Source: Candidatus Nitronauta litoralis (GTDB taxonomy: Bacteria > Nitrospinota > Nitrospinia > Nitrospinales > Nitrospinaceae). Taken from it: a DNA stretch of 64,000 nt. Under the pieces are notes generated by a model that saw only the letters and a program-made list of their open reading frames with translations, ran no database searches and was not told where the DNA came from. The stretch lies in NCBI GenBank assembly GCA_015698285.1, contig CP048685.1:1-64000 (forward strand). The letters are read 5' to 3'. The translations under genes were made by a program, and so were the position numbers. Of this stretch, positions 8,844-17,885 are shown one piece after another; the stretch's first letter is position 1; the number at the start of each line of letters is the position of its first letter.

Positions 8844-10667
8844 TCAGGCAAAAGAGGCAGGTGCTTCCTGACGGTTTGGGTCATTCTTAACGTAGATTTG
8901 AGGCAGGTCGTTCGTTCCAAAGTGGGTAATATACAGAAACACATGTTCACGGGAGTTTACCCGAAGTGCCCAGGGATCGAAATCATCCCGATAAAAACTT
9001 TCGTAACGCTGCATGGCATCCGGGATCGTCAACCCATCTTCAGGTGTGTAGTAATAGTCCAGCGCAAGATCGTGATCCGGATTTTCGTGTACCTTGATTT
9101 TGGTCTCTTCAAGCATGTCCCATACAGGCGCGTGTTTGTATAACACGAAGAAATACATTTCAACCGATGGGATCAGTTTCCGATTTTCGATCAGGAATCG
9201 TTGTGTATCATCCGCCTCTTCCTGGGTTTCACTTGGGAACCCGAAAAAGCCCATCACATGACTCCAGATTCCAACCCTCTTGGCCTCTTTAAGGTTCTGG
9301 ATCGCAACATCAATCTTCGTATCTTTCTTGACCAGATTGATGATCCGCTGGTTTGCTGACTCAAGTCCAAAATACAGGGAGCGACAACCGGATTCTGCAG
9401 CCTTGTCCCATAACTCAGGCTCTATCAGAGACTGTTCAAATCGAATAAGAGTCGTCCAATAAATATCCAGTTTTGCCTCAACCATCAATGGCGGTAGTTT
9501 GACAAACAAGGCCGGTGGAAAAGATTCGTCCGTAAAAAGAAAATGACGACAATCATATTTTGATTTTAGTTCCTGTAGTTCCTCAACAATCTTGTCAGCG
9601 TGTTTAGCGCGGAATTGATCTATGTATCCGGCATGATGGTCGCAGAAGGTGCATTTACCCCAATAGCAACCCCGGGTCCCAAGGTAGGGCAGAATCAACT
9701 CTGGTGCGAAGTATTTCTCAAGCGGCAAGCCGTCAAAGTCGGGAACAGGGAGCTCCATGACCCGCTCTGTGTGCTGTTGCTCGTTCCGAATCACCTCACT
9801 TTTATCCTTATCGAACCAGATCAGGTTGGGAACCTCTGCAACCGACTTCCCTTCGGATAAAGCCGTAACCAAATCGGTCAATGCCTGCTCGCCTTCGTAA
9901 TAAACCAGGTAGTCGAATACCTCTTCAAAAAAGCGTTTGTGTTTCGGAAATTCCTCTTTTAAACGAGTGATGATATTGCCACCCACCACTATTTTTATAT
10001 CCGGGTATTTTTGTTTGATCAGTTTACAGAATGTAACGCCAGACATGAGTTGAACTGGTGTACCGATGGATATCCCGATCACTGGCGGATTTTCCTTTTC
10101 AATGTCTGGGAATACCAGTTGCCGGCAAACATCTGCATAAATATTGACATCATTGTCATCGGGCGCTGCCAGCAGTTCCTTTGAAATCCAGGGATGATAC
10201 AGGTTCAGGTTACTTTCTCCTGGATAAAAAACGATGGAAGCGGGGTAATAGGCAATGGAGATAAAATCCGTGACATCCCGAAACGCATTCAACGCCCACT
10301 CAGCCTGGACCACATCATAAAACATGGGACCACGCAGTATTTCCTTAGCCTGCGCCGAGTTTTTTATAAGGTCATCCAGGTCAGCAAACTGGAATTCATA
10401 GTAGTGGGATTTAAGCTGGCTTTCTTCATCGGAGAGGGGACGGGTCTGCTCCAGAGCACATAGCTGGTCGTATCGACTGCGGATTTTGCCTGCTGTGAAT
10501 TCAATAAAATCCCGGGTGAAGTAGTGGTCGTAAGCTTCTACATTGATATCCTTTTGCACCACCTCGATCCCATTCTGGCGCAGGACAGCCGTCAGACTGG
10601 GTAAAGCCAGATAGGGTGCTGTCGGAACCCATTCCGGCGGAAATATCAACATTACTTTTTTTTGCAC
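8844..10667 (-). CDS. B12-binding-domain radical SAM protein
   Basis: This 607-residue enzyme has an N-terminal cobalamin-binding-like Rossmann half (residues about 1-270, with ISIGTP and VVGGN strands) and a radical SAM half from about 325. The cluster cysteines are C334, C339 and C342, spaced CX4CX2C rather than the common CX3CX2C. It is followed by recognisable radical SAM strand motifs (LYFGLES, MGFFGFPSE). Family members carry out methylations or rearrangements, often in lipid, cofactor or peptide maturation; no substrate can be assigned. GTG start at 10667 with an AGGTGA ribosome site five bases upstream. No operon partner. Confidence 0.9.
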   Translation of the reverse strand: MQKKVMLIFPPEWVPTAPYLALPSLTAVLRQNGIEVVQKDINVEAYDHYFTRDFIEFTAGKIRSRYDQLCALEQTRPLSDEESQLKSHYYEFQFADLDDLIKNSAQAKEILRGPMFYDVVQAEWALNAFRDVTDFISIAYYPASIVFYPGESNLNLYHPWISKELLAAPDDNDVNIYADVCRQLVFPDIEKENPPVIGISIGTPVQLMSGVTFCKLIKQKYPDIKIVVGGNIITRLKEEFPKHKRFFEEVFDYLVYYEGEQALTDLVTALSEGKSVAEVPNLIWFDKDKSEVIRNEQQHTERVMELPVPDFDGLPLEKYFAPELILPYLGTRGCYWGKCTFCDHHAGYIDQFRAKHADKIVEELQELKSKYDCRHFLFTDESFPPALFVKLPPLMVEAKLDIYWTTLIRFEQSLIEPELWDKAAESGCRSLYFGLESANQRIINLVKKDTKIDVAIQNLKEAKRVGIWSHVMGFFGFPSETQEEADDTQRFLIENRKLIPSVEMYFFVLYKHAPVWDMLEETKIKVHENPDHDLALDYYYTPEDGLTIPDAMQRYESFYRDDFDPWALRVNSREHVFLYITHFGTNDLPQIYVKNDPNRQEAPASFA

Positions 10668-10900
10668 TATTCACCTTTTGGAAAACAAAAGAGACGGTTA
10701 AAAACACAACGTCTCCCTGTATTTTTTTGACTTATGTTATCATAGAACCTATCCAGCCGGGCCATAACCACCCCAAAATGAACAAATTGAGGGGGTTAAA
10801 ACGACAGGTCGTGTCCGTGCATCTTAACTATAAAATGAGGACCTCTTCCTTGCCAGGAAGTGTCTCCCTTGATTTCAATAACAGGAGAAGTCGACCCCCA

Positions 10901-11404
10901 ATGAACCAATTTCAGGATACGTCTACAGAAATCAAAGCAAAGCTGATTCTCGATGAAGCAAACTTAGCATTTTGTGAAACGACCGAACGTAGCGATGAAC
11001 CAGGAAACCGGAACCCAGATGGGTCTTGCTGGGAAGAAGGTAAAATGGAGGGTGAATTCGATCAGGAGGATTTCCAGAAAATTCTCGACCTCCAGTTGGA
11101 AGCGGCCAAAATCTGCGATGGCCACCCGGACCTTGAAGACAAAACATCCGAACTGTTTCAGAAAGTCACTGAAGACAACGCAGACAGCGTTTTAAAAGAA
11201 GCTTTGGACAATCCACAAATAAAAGAACTGGCTCGCATCAGCATCACAATATTCCTCTTAAGGTTTCCAACTGTACAATCCTTCACCAACAAGGGTCATC
11301 CTCTGGTCCTGGCGATGGATGAATACATGCTTGAAAACGCCAATGCACAAAACTGGTACGACTATAAAAATGTCGCAGAGGAGATGGGCTGGCTACCGAG
11401 CTAA
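10901..11404 (+). CDS. hypothetical protein upstream of polyferredoxin gene
   Basis: The frame is open from 10616, but ATG at 10901 has an AGGAGAA ribosome site at 10883-10889, so the product is about 167 residues. It is acidic, mostly helical and without signal peptide or metal motif. I do not recognise the family. It ends 11 bases before the NapG-like polyferredoxin gene, so the two are probably cotranscribed and may work together, for instance as a small partner or chaperone of the Fe-S protein; that is inference from position only. Confidence 0.75.
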   Translation: MNQFQDTSTEIKAKLILDEANLAFCETTERSDEPGNRNPDGSCWEEGKMEGEFDQEDFQKILDLQLEAAKICDGHPDLEDKTSELFQKVTEDNADSVLKEALDNPQIKELARISITIFLLRFPTVQSFTNKGHPLVLAMDEYMLENANAQNWYDYKNVAEEMGWLPS

Positions 11405-11415
11405 CCAACGTCCCC

Positions 11416-12843
11416 ATGTCACTTCGCTACCGCCTCGACAAAGAACGCTTCAAGGGCAAAAAGCTGCCGCCCAAAAACCGCACCAATGAAGACCACGTCT
11501 CCCCCGATCAGCGTGGGGACGATGCGTCTTCAGACGATGCTTTAAGCGACAGCGGAATGAAGCACACGCTCAAGCAAAGGCTTAAGCACGAGTCCGAACA
11601 GTTCACTCAACGTGGAATTTTTTCGGGCCTAAACAAGCTAAAAGATTACGCCCACGAGCAGGACAAAAAGGAACAGGCTTCCGTTGAAAAGGAAGTTAAA
11701 AAAGTCCGGAGAAAAAAGAAGAAACGGAAACCAGTTGAAGACAGTTCAGAAGCTGCATTAGAAACAACTGAAGAAAACACACCTGAAACAAGCGCGGTTG
11801 AAGAACCGAAGATTTCAGAACAAGCTCAAACAGTGGAACTCCCCCCGGCACCGGTGGCGCCCCCTAAACGCGGAGGGATTTTCAGCCGGGTCAAAAATCA
11901 TTTTTTTCCTTCACTGGAATCCGAGATTGCAGGGAAAGACCCATCTCCTCCTCCACTACATTCCCCTGACAATACAGAATTAAAACCTTCCAGCCCCATA
12001 GAAATGATCTCTCCCACTGATGTGGTGGAGGAAGCGCGCAAAATCACCACCGATGTCCCGGAAGAGGAAATGACAGAGGAAGAAAGGCAATTGGACCGTC
12101 GGCACCTCATGAAAGAAAGCGTTCACTTCCTTGCGAAACCGGCGGTAGAAAAAGTTCAGCATAAAATCGACAAGGTCAATGAGGCGATGGACAAGATCAC
12201 GAAGCGCCCTCCCCTCCTGAGACCTCCCGGTGCCATATCAGAAAAAGCGTTTCTGCAAGCCTGTACGCGCTGCGACAAATGTATTCAAGCGTGCCCTAAA
12301 GACGCAATCAAAAAGGTTCCCAAAAAAATGGGCTGGATCATCATGGACACGCCCTACATCGACCCGATGAAAGTGCCTTGTGTCATGTGCGACGACCTGC
12401 CCTGCATATCCGCTTGCCAGGATGAAGCCCTGTTGCCGGTTGCCGCTCCGGCGGATGTCGAAATGGGATATGTCATTCTCGACAAGAAACACTGTATGGC
12501 TTACGGAGACGGATTCTGCCAGCAGTGTGTGATCGATTGCCCTATTCCCGGGGCGATCACACAGGAGAATAACCTTCCGAAATTCCATCGGAAATCCTGC
12601 ACAGGATGCGGTGCCTGCGTCCGTGCCTGTGCAACGGTGAATATCCCGGTCGCCCTCAAGGTAAAACCCCAGATGGTCATTGAGGCCCAGCAACTCAGAA
12701 AACAACGTGAAAAAGAAGAAGCTGAAATTGCGATTCAACTGGAAGAAGAACGCAAGCGACTTGCCCTGGAACAGGCCGCCCTCAAAGAAGAGGAAGCCGC
12801 TCTCGCCCGGGAAAAAGGCTGGGTCGACGAAGACGAATCCTGA
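11416..12843 (+). CDS. NapG/MauM-like polyferredoxin with long disordered N-terminus
   Basis: The 475-residue product has four cysteine quartets for [4Fe-4S] clusters: C283/286/289/293, C322/325/330/334, C360/368/371/375 and C395/398/401/405. The segment from RPPGA at about 269 matches NapG/MauM-type quinol-to-reductase electron carriers. Unusually, the expected Tat signal is absent; instead there are about 265 charged, low-complexity residues (Lys/Arg-rich, then Pro/Glu-rich), and the C-terminus (about 425-470) is a charged coiled coil. It is probably a cytoplasmic electron-transfer protein. It follows the hypothetical gene at 10901 by 11 bases. No napA or other reductase gene is nearby. Confidence 0.85.
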   Translation: MSLRYRLDKERFKGKKLPPKNRTNEDHVSPDQRGDDASSDDALSDSGMKHTLKQRLKHESEQFTQRGIFSGLNKLKDYAHEQDKKEQASVEKEVKKVRRKKKKRKPVEDSSEAALETTEENTPETSAVEEPKISEQAQTVELPPAPVAPPKRGGIFSRVKNHFFPSLESEIAGKDPSPPPLHSPDNTELKPSSPIEMISPTDVVEEARKITTDVPEEEMTEEERQLDRRHLMKESVHFLAKPAVEKVQHKIDKVNEAMDKITKRPPLLRPPGAISEKAFLQACTRCDKCIQACPKDAIKKVPKKMGWIIMDTPYIDPMKVPCVMCDDLPCISACQDEALLPVAAPADVEMGYVILDKKHCMAYGDGFCQQCVIDCPIPGAITQENNLPKFHRKSCTGCGACVRACATVNIPVALKVKPQMVIEAQQLRKQREKEEAEIAIQLEEERKRLALEQAALKEEEAALAREKGWVDEDES

Positions 12844-12940
12844 GTCCTCCTTCCTCCGATTAAACTTGCAAACTCCCTGTGTTTTCCGTATGTTTAGGCC
12901 TTTCTGCCCTCATTTTATTTAACGTAAACCTGAAAAAAAT

Positions 12941-14707
12941 ATGATCAAGCGTACTCATCATTGCGGCGAATTATCAGATAAAAACGACGGCCAGACGGTC
13001 AGCCTGACAGGCTGGGTCCAGACCCGGCGGGACCACGGCGGCCTGATATTCATCGACCTGTGGGATAAAAACGGCATCACCCAGGTTGTTCTCAATCCAC
13101 AAATTGACGACCTGGCTCATCAGGCAGCCCACACGATCCGCAACGGTTTTGTCATCGGAGTGACAGGGAACGTCCGCCTGCGCCCGGAAGGGATGATTAA
13201 CGACAAACTGGTCACAGGAAAAATTGAGGTTTACGTTGAAGCTCTGGAAATCCTGAACGAATCCAAAACACCACCGTTTTCTGTCTGGGACGAAAACGAG
13301 GTCCAGGAAGGGACGCGCCTCACCTATCGCTATCTTGATTTGCGCGATGAAAAGATGCAGCGCAACCTCAACCTGCGATACCAGATTACCCGCACCGTGC
13401 GGAATGTCCTCCACGACAAGGGATTTACGGAAATTGAAACCCCCATGCTGACACGCAGTACTCCAGAAGGTGCGCGCGATTACCTGGTGCCAAGCCGCGT
13501 GAATCCACAGAAATTTTACGCCCTGCCCCAGTCGCCCCAATTGTTCAAACAAATCCTGATGATCTCCGGGTTCGACCGCTATTTCCAGATCGTGAAATGT
13601 TTTCGAGATGAAGATTTGAGGCAGGACCGGCAACCGGAATTCACCCAGATCGACATGGAGCTATCATTCGTCGATGAAGAAACCCTGTTTCCCCTGGTGG
13701 AAGATATGATTGCCTCCATCTACAAGGAAGCGCTGGACATTACCGTGGAAACACCGTTTCCTATCCTGAAATATCAGGACGCCATAGACCGCTATGGCAT
13801 AGATAAACCAGACCTGCGTTTTGACCTCGAAATTGTAGACCTCGGCGATGTACTGGAAGGTTGCGGATTCAAAGTCTTCGCCGATGCCTTGTCCTCCGGT
13901 GGACAGGTGCGCGCCCTTTGCGCAAAGAAAAGTACGGACACCCTGTCGCGCAAGGCACTCGACGACCTCACGGAGATCGCCAAAACTTACGGCGCAAAAG
14001 GCATGGCGTGGATCAAGGTAAACGAAGACGGGCTGCAATCACCCATCATCAAATTTTTTGAGCAACCCATGCTCGATGCCATGATCAAAAAAATGGGTGC
14101 CGAGGTGGGAGACACCATTTTATTTTCCGCCGATCAACCCAAAGTCGTTGCCGATGCCCTCGCACATTTGCGACTCGCACTCGGTAAACAGCTCGGCCTA
14201 ATCGACGAGAAAGCTATCAAACTGGCATGGGTCACGGAATTTCCTCTTCTGGAATACGATGAGGAAGAAAAACGTTACATCGCGATGCACCACCCGTTCA
14301 CTTCTCCTTTGCCGGAAGATGTCGACAAATTTGAAACCGATCCCGGGGGCATCCGCGCCCGTGCTTACGATCTTGTGTTAAATGGTAACGAGATTGGCGG
14401 CGGCAGTATTCGTATTCACGACCAGAATATGCAGGCCAAGATGTTTGAACTACTCGGTATTGGAGAAGAAGAGGCCAAGGGCAAGTTCGGGTTCCTGCTG
14501 GAAGCCCTGCAATACGGAGCACCGCCTCATGGCGGGATTGCTTTCGGTCTCGACAGGATCGCCATGATTTTATCCGGCGCTGATTCGATCCGCGACGTGA
14601 TCGCGTTCCCCAAAACGCAGAAAGCCACCTGCCAGATGACCCAGGCCCCATCCGATATCGACCAAAGGCAGATGAAAGAACTTAAGTTGAAATTTGATTT
14701 ATCTTAG
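12941..14707 (+). CDS. aspS: aspartyl-tRNA synthetase
   Basis: A 588-residue class II aminoacyl-tRNA synthetase of bacterial type. An N-terminal OB-fold anticodon-binding domain (GWVQTRRDHGG at about 25-35) precedes the catalytic core, which shows motif 2 (FRDEDLRQDRQPEF) and motif 3 near the end (GIAFGLDR), with a GAD insertion domain between them. It charges tRNA-Asp, possibly also tRNA-Asn if the non-discriminating form; this cannot be decided by eye. Length fits the bacterial family. Its stop is only 30 bases from the convergent TerB-like gene. Confidence 0.98.
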   Translation: MIKRTHHCGELSDKNDGQTVSLTGWVQTRRDHGGLIFIDLWDKNGITQVVLNPQIDDLAHQAAHTIRNGFVIGVTGNVRLRPEGMINDKLVTGKIEVYVEALEILNESKTPPFSVWDENEVQEGTRLTYRYLDLRDEKMQRNLNLRYQITRTVRNVLHDKGFTEIETPMLTRSTPEGARDYLVPSRVNPQKFYALPQSPQLFKQILMISGFDRYFQIVKCFRDEDLRQDRQPEFTQIDMELSFVDEETLFPLVEDMIASIYKEALDITVETPFPILKYQDAIDRYGIDKPDLRFDLEIVDLGDVLEGCGFKVFADALSSGGQVRALCAKKSTDTLSRKALDDLTEIAKTYGAKGMAWIKVNEDGLQSPIIKFFEQPMLDAMIKKMGAEVGDTILFSADQPKVVADALAHLRLALGKQLGLIDEKAIKLAWVTEFPLLEYDEEEKRYIAMHHPFTSPLPEDVDKFETDPGGIRARAYDLVLNGNEIGGGSIRIHDQNMQAKMFELLGIGEEEAKGKFGFLLEALQYGAPPHGGIAFGLDRIAMILSGADSIRDVIAFPKTQKATCQMTQAPSDIDQRQMKELKLKFDLS

Positions 14708-14737
14708 TGTTTCTCTCATGAGAACTAAACTATTTTT

Positions 14738-15988
14738 TCATTTTAATAATTTTTCCACCTTATTTTTATCTAGTCCTAGCTTAAGAAATACTTTTTTCAA
14801 CAACATCTCCAGCCCTTTTAAGCCCTTAGGGCGGACCCCTCTAGCCCAGTACTCATCCGTGTATACATAGCCATCTTCCTTTTCTTTTAATACAATCTTT
14901 ATTGCACCCGGGGTTTGCTCATAGTCACGATTATAATCCCAATCATTTTCAGCCTCGGGCTCAATTATTTCAGGTAATTGTCTTATGGACTCCTCCAAAA
15001 TTTCATATGAAATATGTGGACAAAATCGAAATCGGAACAAGTTTGATCTTAGTTCATGACCGATTTTTTCTTTATCAAATTTCCAATAGTTTTTCTTTTT
15101 GCTAATACCTTTCTTTTCCCAACTACCGAATTCAAACCAGTTTGCCCAATCAGTCCATTCCATTCTTGCTTGCTTGCAACCCCAAGGGTTTAACCGATTA
15201 TCTTCTTTGCCGAAACAATATTCATCCGGTCTGTAAGCAGTTGCACGCTGGGTTGCACACCAAGAAAACCCAAACACCTCATTCCATACTTCTTTCTTTC
15301 CATCAACGTAAACATTCTTGTTTCGAATCCCACTTAATGCTTCTACTAATTCTAGTGATTCATTTAAATCCCCTGATTTATAACTCGCCAAATACCAATT
15401 TTTTTTATTTTTCAAACAACTTTTAAAACCATTTAGACTCTTAGCGATTTTTAATGCGTTCTGAAAAGATGCTGCTGACGAATCGGCAAATTCTATTGCT
15501 AATCCTGACTTAGGAATATCAAATTCTATATTTTTTTCAATGACAGGCTCAGCAAATTCCAAGCCACATTCTTTACAAAACTTGGCTGACGCATCCAAAG
15601 ATATCTTGCATTTGGGGCATAGCCTTCCACATTCTTTTAAGTTTGAAAGAACCTCTTTTTTTATTTTGTTTAGCTGCACTTGGGTAATATTAATTAGCTT
15701 ACAAAAGGAAACTATTAAACTGGCTTCTTTGGGCTCTAAATCATCATCAGCATAAGCGACTCGCAACATAAGCTCTAGATTCTTTACCTGATCCGCAAAC
15801 GTACCGACCAACATCAGATGATGGTTATTTTGTTCAACTAATTTTAAAGCGGAATTAAAATCACTCTTCTTGATTTTCAATTCTTTACGAATCGCTTCAA
15901 TTTGCCCTAATTCAGATGAAGAAATTGAACCATCAACAAAAGCGACCAATGCTATATTCGCCAAAAATGGTATTGGCTCCGAAACCAT
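14738..15988 (-). CDS. TerB-like / zinc-ribbon protein, AT-rich
   Basis: Residues about 5-115 resemble a TerB-like helical domain with an acidic turn (YADDDLEPKE). A zinc ribbon follows (CPKC at 124-127, CKEC at 138-141), then about 270 residues rich in Trp and Tyr that I do not recognise. TerB-like domains occur in stress and phage-response proteins and bind metal at the membrane surface. No signal peptide. The gene is visibly richer in A+T than aspS and rnpB on either side, with many AAA, TTT and ATT codons, so it may have been acquired horizontally. It has no obvious operon partner. Confidence 0.75.
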   Translation of the reverse strand: MVSEPIPFLANIALVAFVDGSISSSELGQIEAIRKELKIKKSDFNSALKLVEQNNHHLMLVGTFADQVKNLELMLRVAYADDDLEPKEASLIVSFCKLINITQVQLNKIKKEVLSNLKECGRLCPKCKISLDASAKFCKECGLEFAEPVIEKNIEFDIPKSGLAIEFADSSAASFQNALKIAKSLNGFKSCLKNKKNWYLASYKSGDLNESLELVEALSGIRNKNVYVDGKKEVWNEVFGFSWCATQRATAYRPDEYCFGKEDNRLNPWGCKQARMEWTDWANWFEFGSWEKKGISKKKNYWKFDKEKIGHELRSNLFRFRFCPHISYEILEESIRQLPEIIEPEAENDWDYNRDYEQTPGAIKIVLKEKEDGYVYTDEYWARGVRPKGLKGLEMLLKKVFLKLGLDKNKVEKLLK

Positions 15989-16097
15989 AAAACCTCCTAT
16001 CCGAATAAACAGGAAATTTAGACAATGCGGTTTTTTTGGGCAATCTATATTAAGTCTTTCGCATATTCAATAAATAAAAATTGGACTTGAACTGAAA

Positions 16098-16418
16098 TCA
16101 CTTCCCATAGCTATCTTCCACTTTGCAGATGTGGACCTGGTGGGTTGAGTAGTAAGTCGATTTTCCTTTTTCTTTTGCTTCCATGTGAACAGGATCATTC
16201 TTCCACTGCTCCAACGCTTCCAGAGTTTTCCAGTAAACCAGAGAAATACTGAATTCCGGGCTCCCGGCAAACTCCACTCCTAAAAACCCATCGATCTTCT
16301 GTGCGAGTCCCATCAGGTGCTGTGCGGTTTCATCGTAGCCTTCGTTGTTGTCCGTTCGGACAGCGGTGAACACAGCAATGTAATACGGCATTTCAAATTT
16401 CAATAACTGCTGAGTCAT
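16098..16418 (-). CDS. ABM-type (antibiotic biosynthesis monooxygenase-like) small protein
   Basis: A 106-residue dimeric alpha/beta-barrel type protein. The order YYIAVFTAVR strand, helix ending in GFLGVEF, SISLVYWKTLEALEQWK and a final H.V.I strand is the pattern of the ABM/YqjZ-like superfamily. Such proteins include cofactor-free monooxygenases and haem-degrading enzymes, but most members have no known substrate. Start ATG at 16418 has an AAGGAA ribosome site close upstream. It lies alone between the TerB-like gene and rnpB. Confidence 0.8.
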   Translation of the reverse strand: MTQQLLKFEMPYYIAVFTAVRTDNNEGYDETAQHLMGLAQKIDGFLGVEFAGSPEFSISLVYWKTLEALEQWKNDPVHMEAKEKGKSTYYSTHQVHICKVEDSYGK

Positions 16419-16459
16419 TGGAATTCCTTTCCAGAAAATTTAAGCTATTAAAAGCAAAT

Positions 16460-16490
16460 GCGAGATTCTTCGCTATCGCTCAGAATGACA
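16460..16490 (+). repeat. dispersed palindromic repeat, copy 1
   Basis: The 31 bases start gcgagattcttc and end ctcagaatgaca. The same two arms recur at 26662-26691 and 28446-28477, and an inverted right arm is at 28552-28570. The copy lies between the ABM gene and rnpB, outside coding sequence, as do all the others. Confidence 0.75.
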
Positions 16491-16577
16491 TTTTAAAAAT
16501 TTTTTGTGGTACTAAAATTTAAAGCAAAAAAAGGCTTTGGTATGATACTGCCACAAATAATTCTGCTACAAATGAGA

Positions 16578-16608
16578 GAAGCCCTCAGCCTTTAGGGCTG
16601 AGGGCTTC
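16578..16608 (-). terminator. strong hairpin downstream of rnpB
   Basis: A perfect 13-bp stem (gaagccctcagcc with its complement) closes a 5-base loop. It lies just past the 3' end of RNase P RNA on the minus strand and is followed by TCTCATTTG, a weak U-tract. It probably ends rnpB transcription or protects the 3' end. Confidence 0.6.
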
Positions 16609-16621
16609 AAGATTACAGACG

Positions 16622-17004
16622 GCGCGAAGTGAACCTGTAAGCCGGGTTCTGTCCTCCGGGTTGCCCCGAAGTGGTGACCATCAATCTAGGCCGGCCGTTG
16701 CCGGACGGCTCAAGCGGTCAACCCGAAAGCATCGGACGGGCCGCCCTCAATCGCTTTCCTATTCGACCTTGCACCGGATAGGGTTTACCAAGCTACCCCG
16801 GTCACCCGCGGTACTGGTGGGCTCTTACCCCACCTTTTCACCATTGCCGCCTGCGCTTGCGCGCCGGGTAGGCTGTGTCTTTTCTGTGGCACTTTCCCTA
16901 AGGTCGCCCCCGCTCCGCGTTACGGAGTATCCTGCCCTTTGGAGCCCGGACTTTCCTCCCCCCAGACAAAGTTGCCTGGGCGGCGGCCACCCGGTTTACT
17001 TCGG
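16622..17004 (-). ncRNA. rnpB: RNase P RNA (bacterial class A)
   Basis: On the minus strand the conserved 5' core GAGGAAAGTCCGGGCT (about 16952-16967) and the 3' core ACAGAACCCGGCTTACAG (about 16634-16651) are present with the expected spacing, giving an RNA of about 380 bases. The outer helix P1 pairs 16993-17003 with 16625-16635 with one mismatch in 11 pairs. The RNA is the catalytic subunit that matures tRNA 5' ends. Ends are estimated from P1. The start of the RNA overlaps the stop codon of the upstream zinc-ribbon gene. Confidence 0.96.
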
Positions 17005-17751
17005 CACCGCCGATTCGCTTCCTTCAGTCGGCTCTGCCTCGCAATACAATATCCGGTGACAGGACTGGCAAACATGAATCAGGTCTTCACTCGACTTCAC
17101 TTCAATCGCCACCTGCGGCCGAATCTGGTTATAACACCCCTGGCAAATTTCACCCTTCAACTGAACGACTGCCAGTTCTTCCCGCCGGGTAAAAATATTC
17201 ATGTATTCTTTCGAATATTTCGGGTCGATGGTGTCGAAAACTTTCTGTCGCCTTTGATTAGTTTCCTCTATTTCCTTTTCCAATCGCGCAGATTCATTTT
17301 CCTTGCTCGATTTGTACTCGCCAAACTCTTTTTCGTACCCCTCAAATTCACTCTTTGCATCAGGAATCTCGGCTTCCTTTTGCTCCAGCACTTCCATGAT
17401 CTCGATTTCCTTTTCCTCAACATCGGAGATCTTTACTTTAATCGCTTCAATCTCCGCCAGAAGCGCGCTGTACTCTTTATTGGTTTTGACTGCGGGGAGT
17501 TTTTGCTGGGCCTTCAGCATATGATCCTGCTCGCTTTTCACATCCTGCTCGCACTGGTTGCGCTTTTTTTGAAGATCATCAATTTCAGCCTTCAATTTAT
17601 TTAACCGGCTCTTCTTGCTTTCGAGTTCCTTCTGGCCTTTTTCAATCTGACCGGGAATCAACCCCTTGCATTTCTTCAGTTCCTTGATTTCATTGTCCAG
17701 CAACTGCAATGAAACCAGTTTCTCCAACTGAGGATTGCCTCCTTGGATCAT
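16996..17751 (-). CDS. coiled-coil zinc-ribbon protein (COG1579 family)
   Basis: A 251-residue protein. Residues about 20-185 form a long coiled coil, followed by a C4 zinc ribbon: CQGC near 203-206 and CQSC near 228-231, then ILYC. This is the architecture of the COG1579 family, for which nucleic-acid binding has been proposed but which has no settled role. An AAGGAGGG ribosome site precedes ATG at 17751. Its TAA stop lies inside helix P1 of rnpB, so the two share bases and may share a transcript. Confidence 0.9.
   Translation of the reverse strand: MIQGGNPQLEKLVSLQLLDNEIKELKKCKGLIPGQIEKGQKELESKKSRLNKLKAEIDDLQKKRNQCEQDVKSEQDHMLKAQQKLPAVKTNKEYSALLAEIEAIKVKISDVEEKEIEIMEVLEQKEAEIPDAKSEFEGYEKEFGEYKSSKENESARLEKEIEETNQRRQKVFDTIDPKYSKEYMNIFTRREELAVVQLKGEICQGCYNQIRPQVAIEVKSSEDLIHVCQSCHRILYCEAEPTEGSESAVPK
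17043..17071 (-). promoter_or_regulatory. candidate rnpB promoter inside the zinc-ribbon gene
   Basis: On the minus strand TTGCCA (17066-17071) and TGTATT (17043-17048) are separated by exactly 17 bases, about 40 bases upstream of the mature RNase P RNA. The -35 is close to consensus and the -10 matches four of six. The pair could give rnpB its own transcript independent of the host gene. Confidence 0.35.
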
Positions 17752-17885
17752 TCACGCCCTCCTTAAGGAAATAGATGGTTGATCCCAAATAAAACAGGAA
17801 CACTGAATGTAGCACGCAGCGGGAGGATTTTGCAATGAAGAGTAAACGAGCGGAGAAGAAGCCTTGAAATTGGGCCGGGTGAGGG

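Noticed and set aside
16661-17604. Plus-strand open frames through rnpB and the zinc-ribbon gene
   Set aside because: These are shadows of the RNA and of the minus-strand gene, with no ribosome site or family match.
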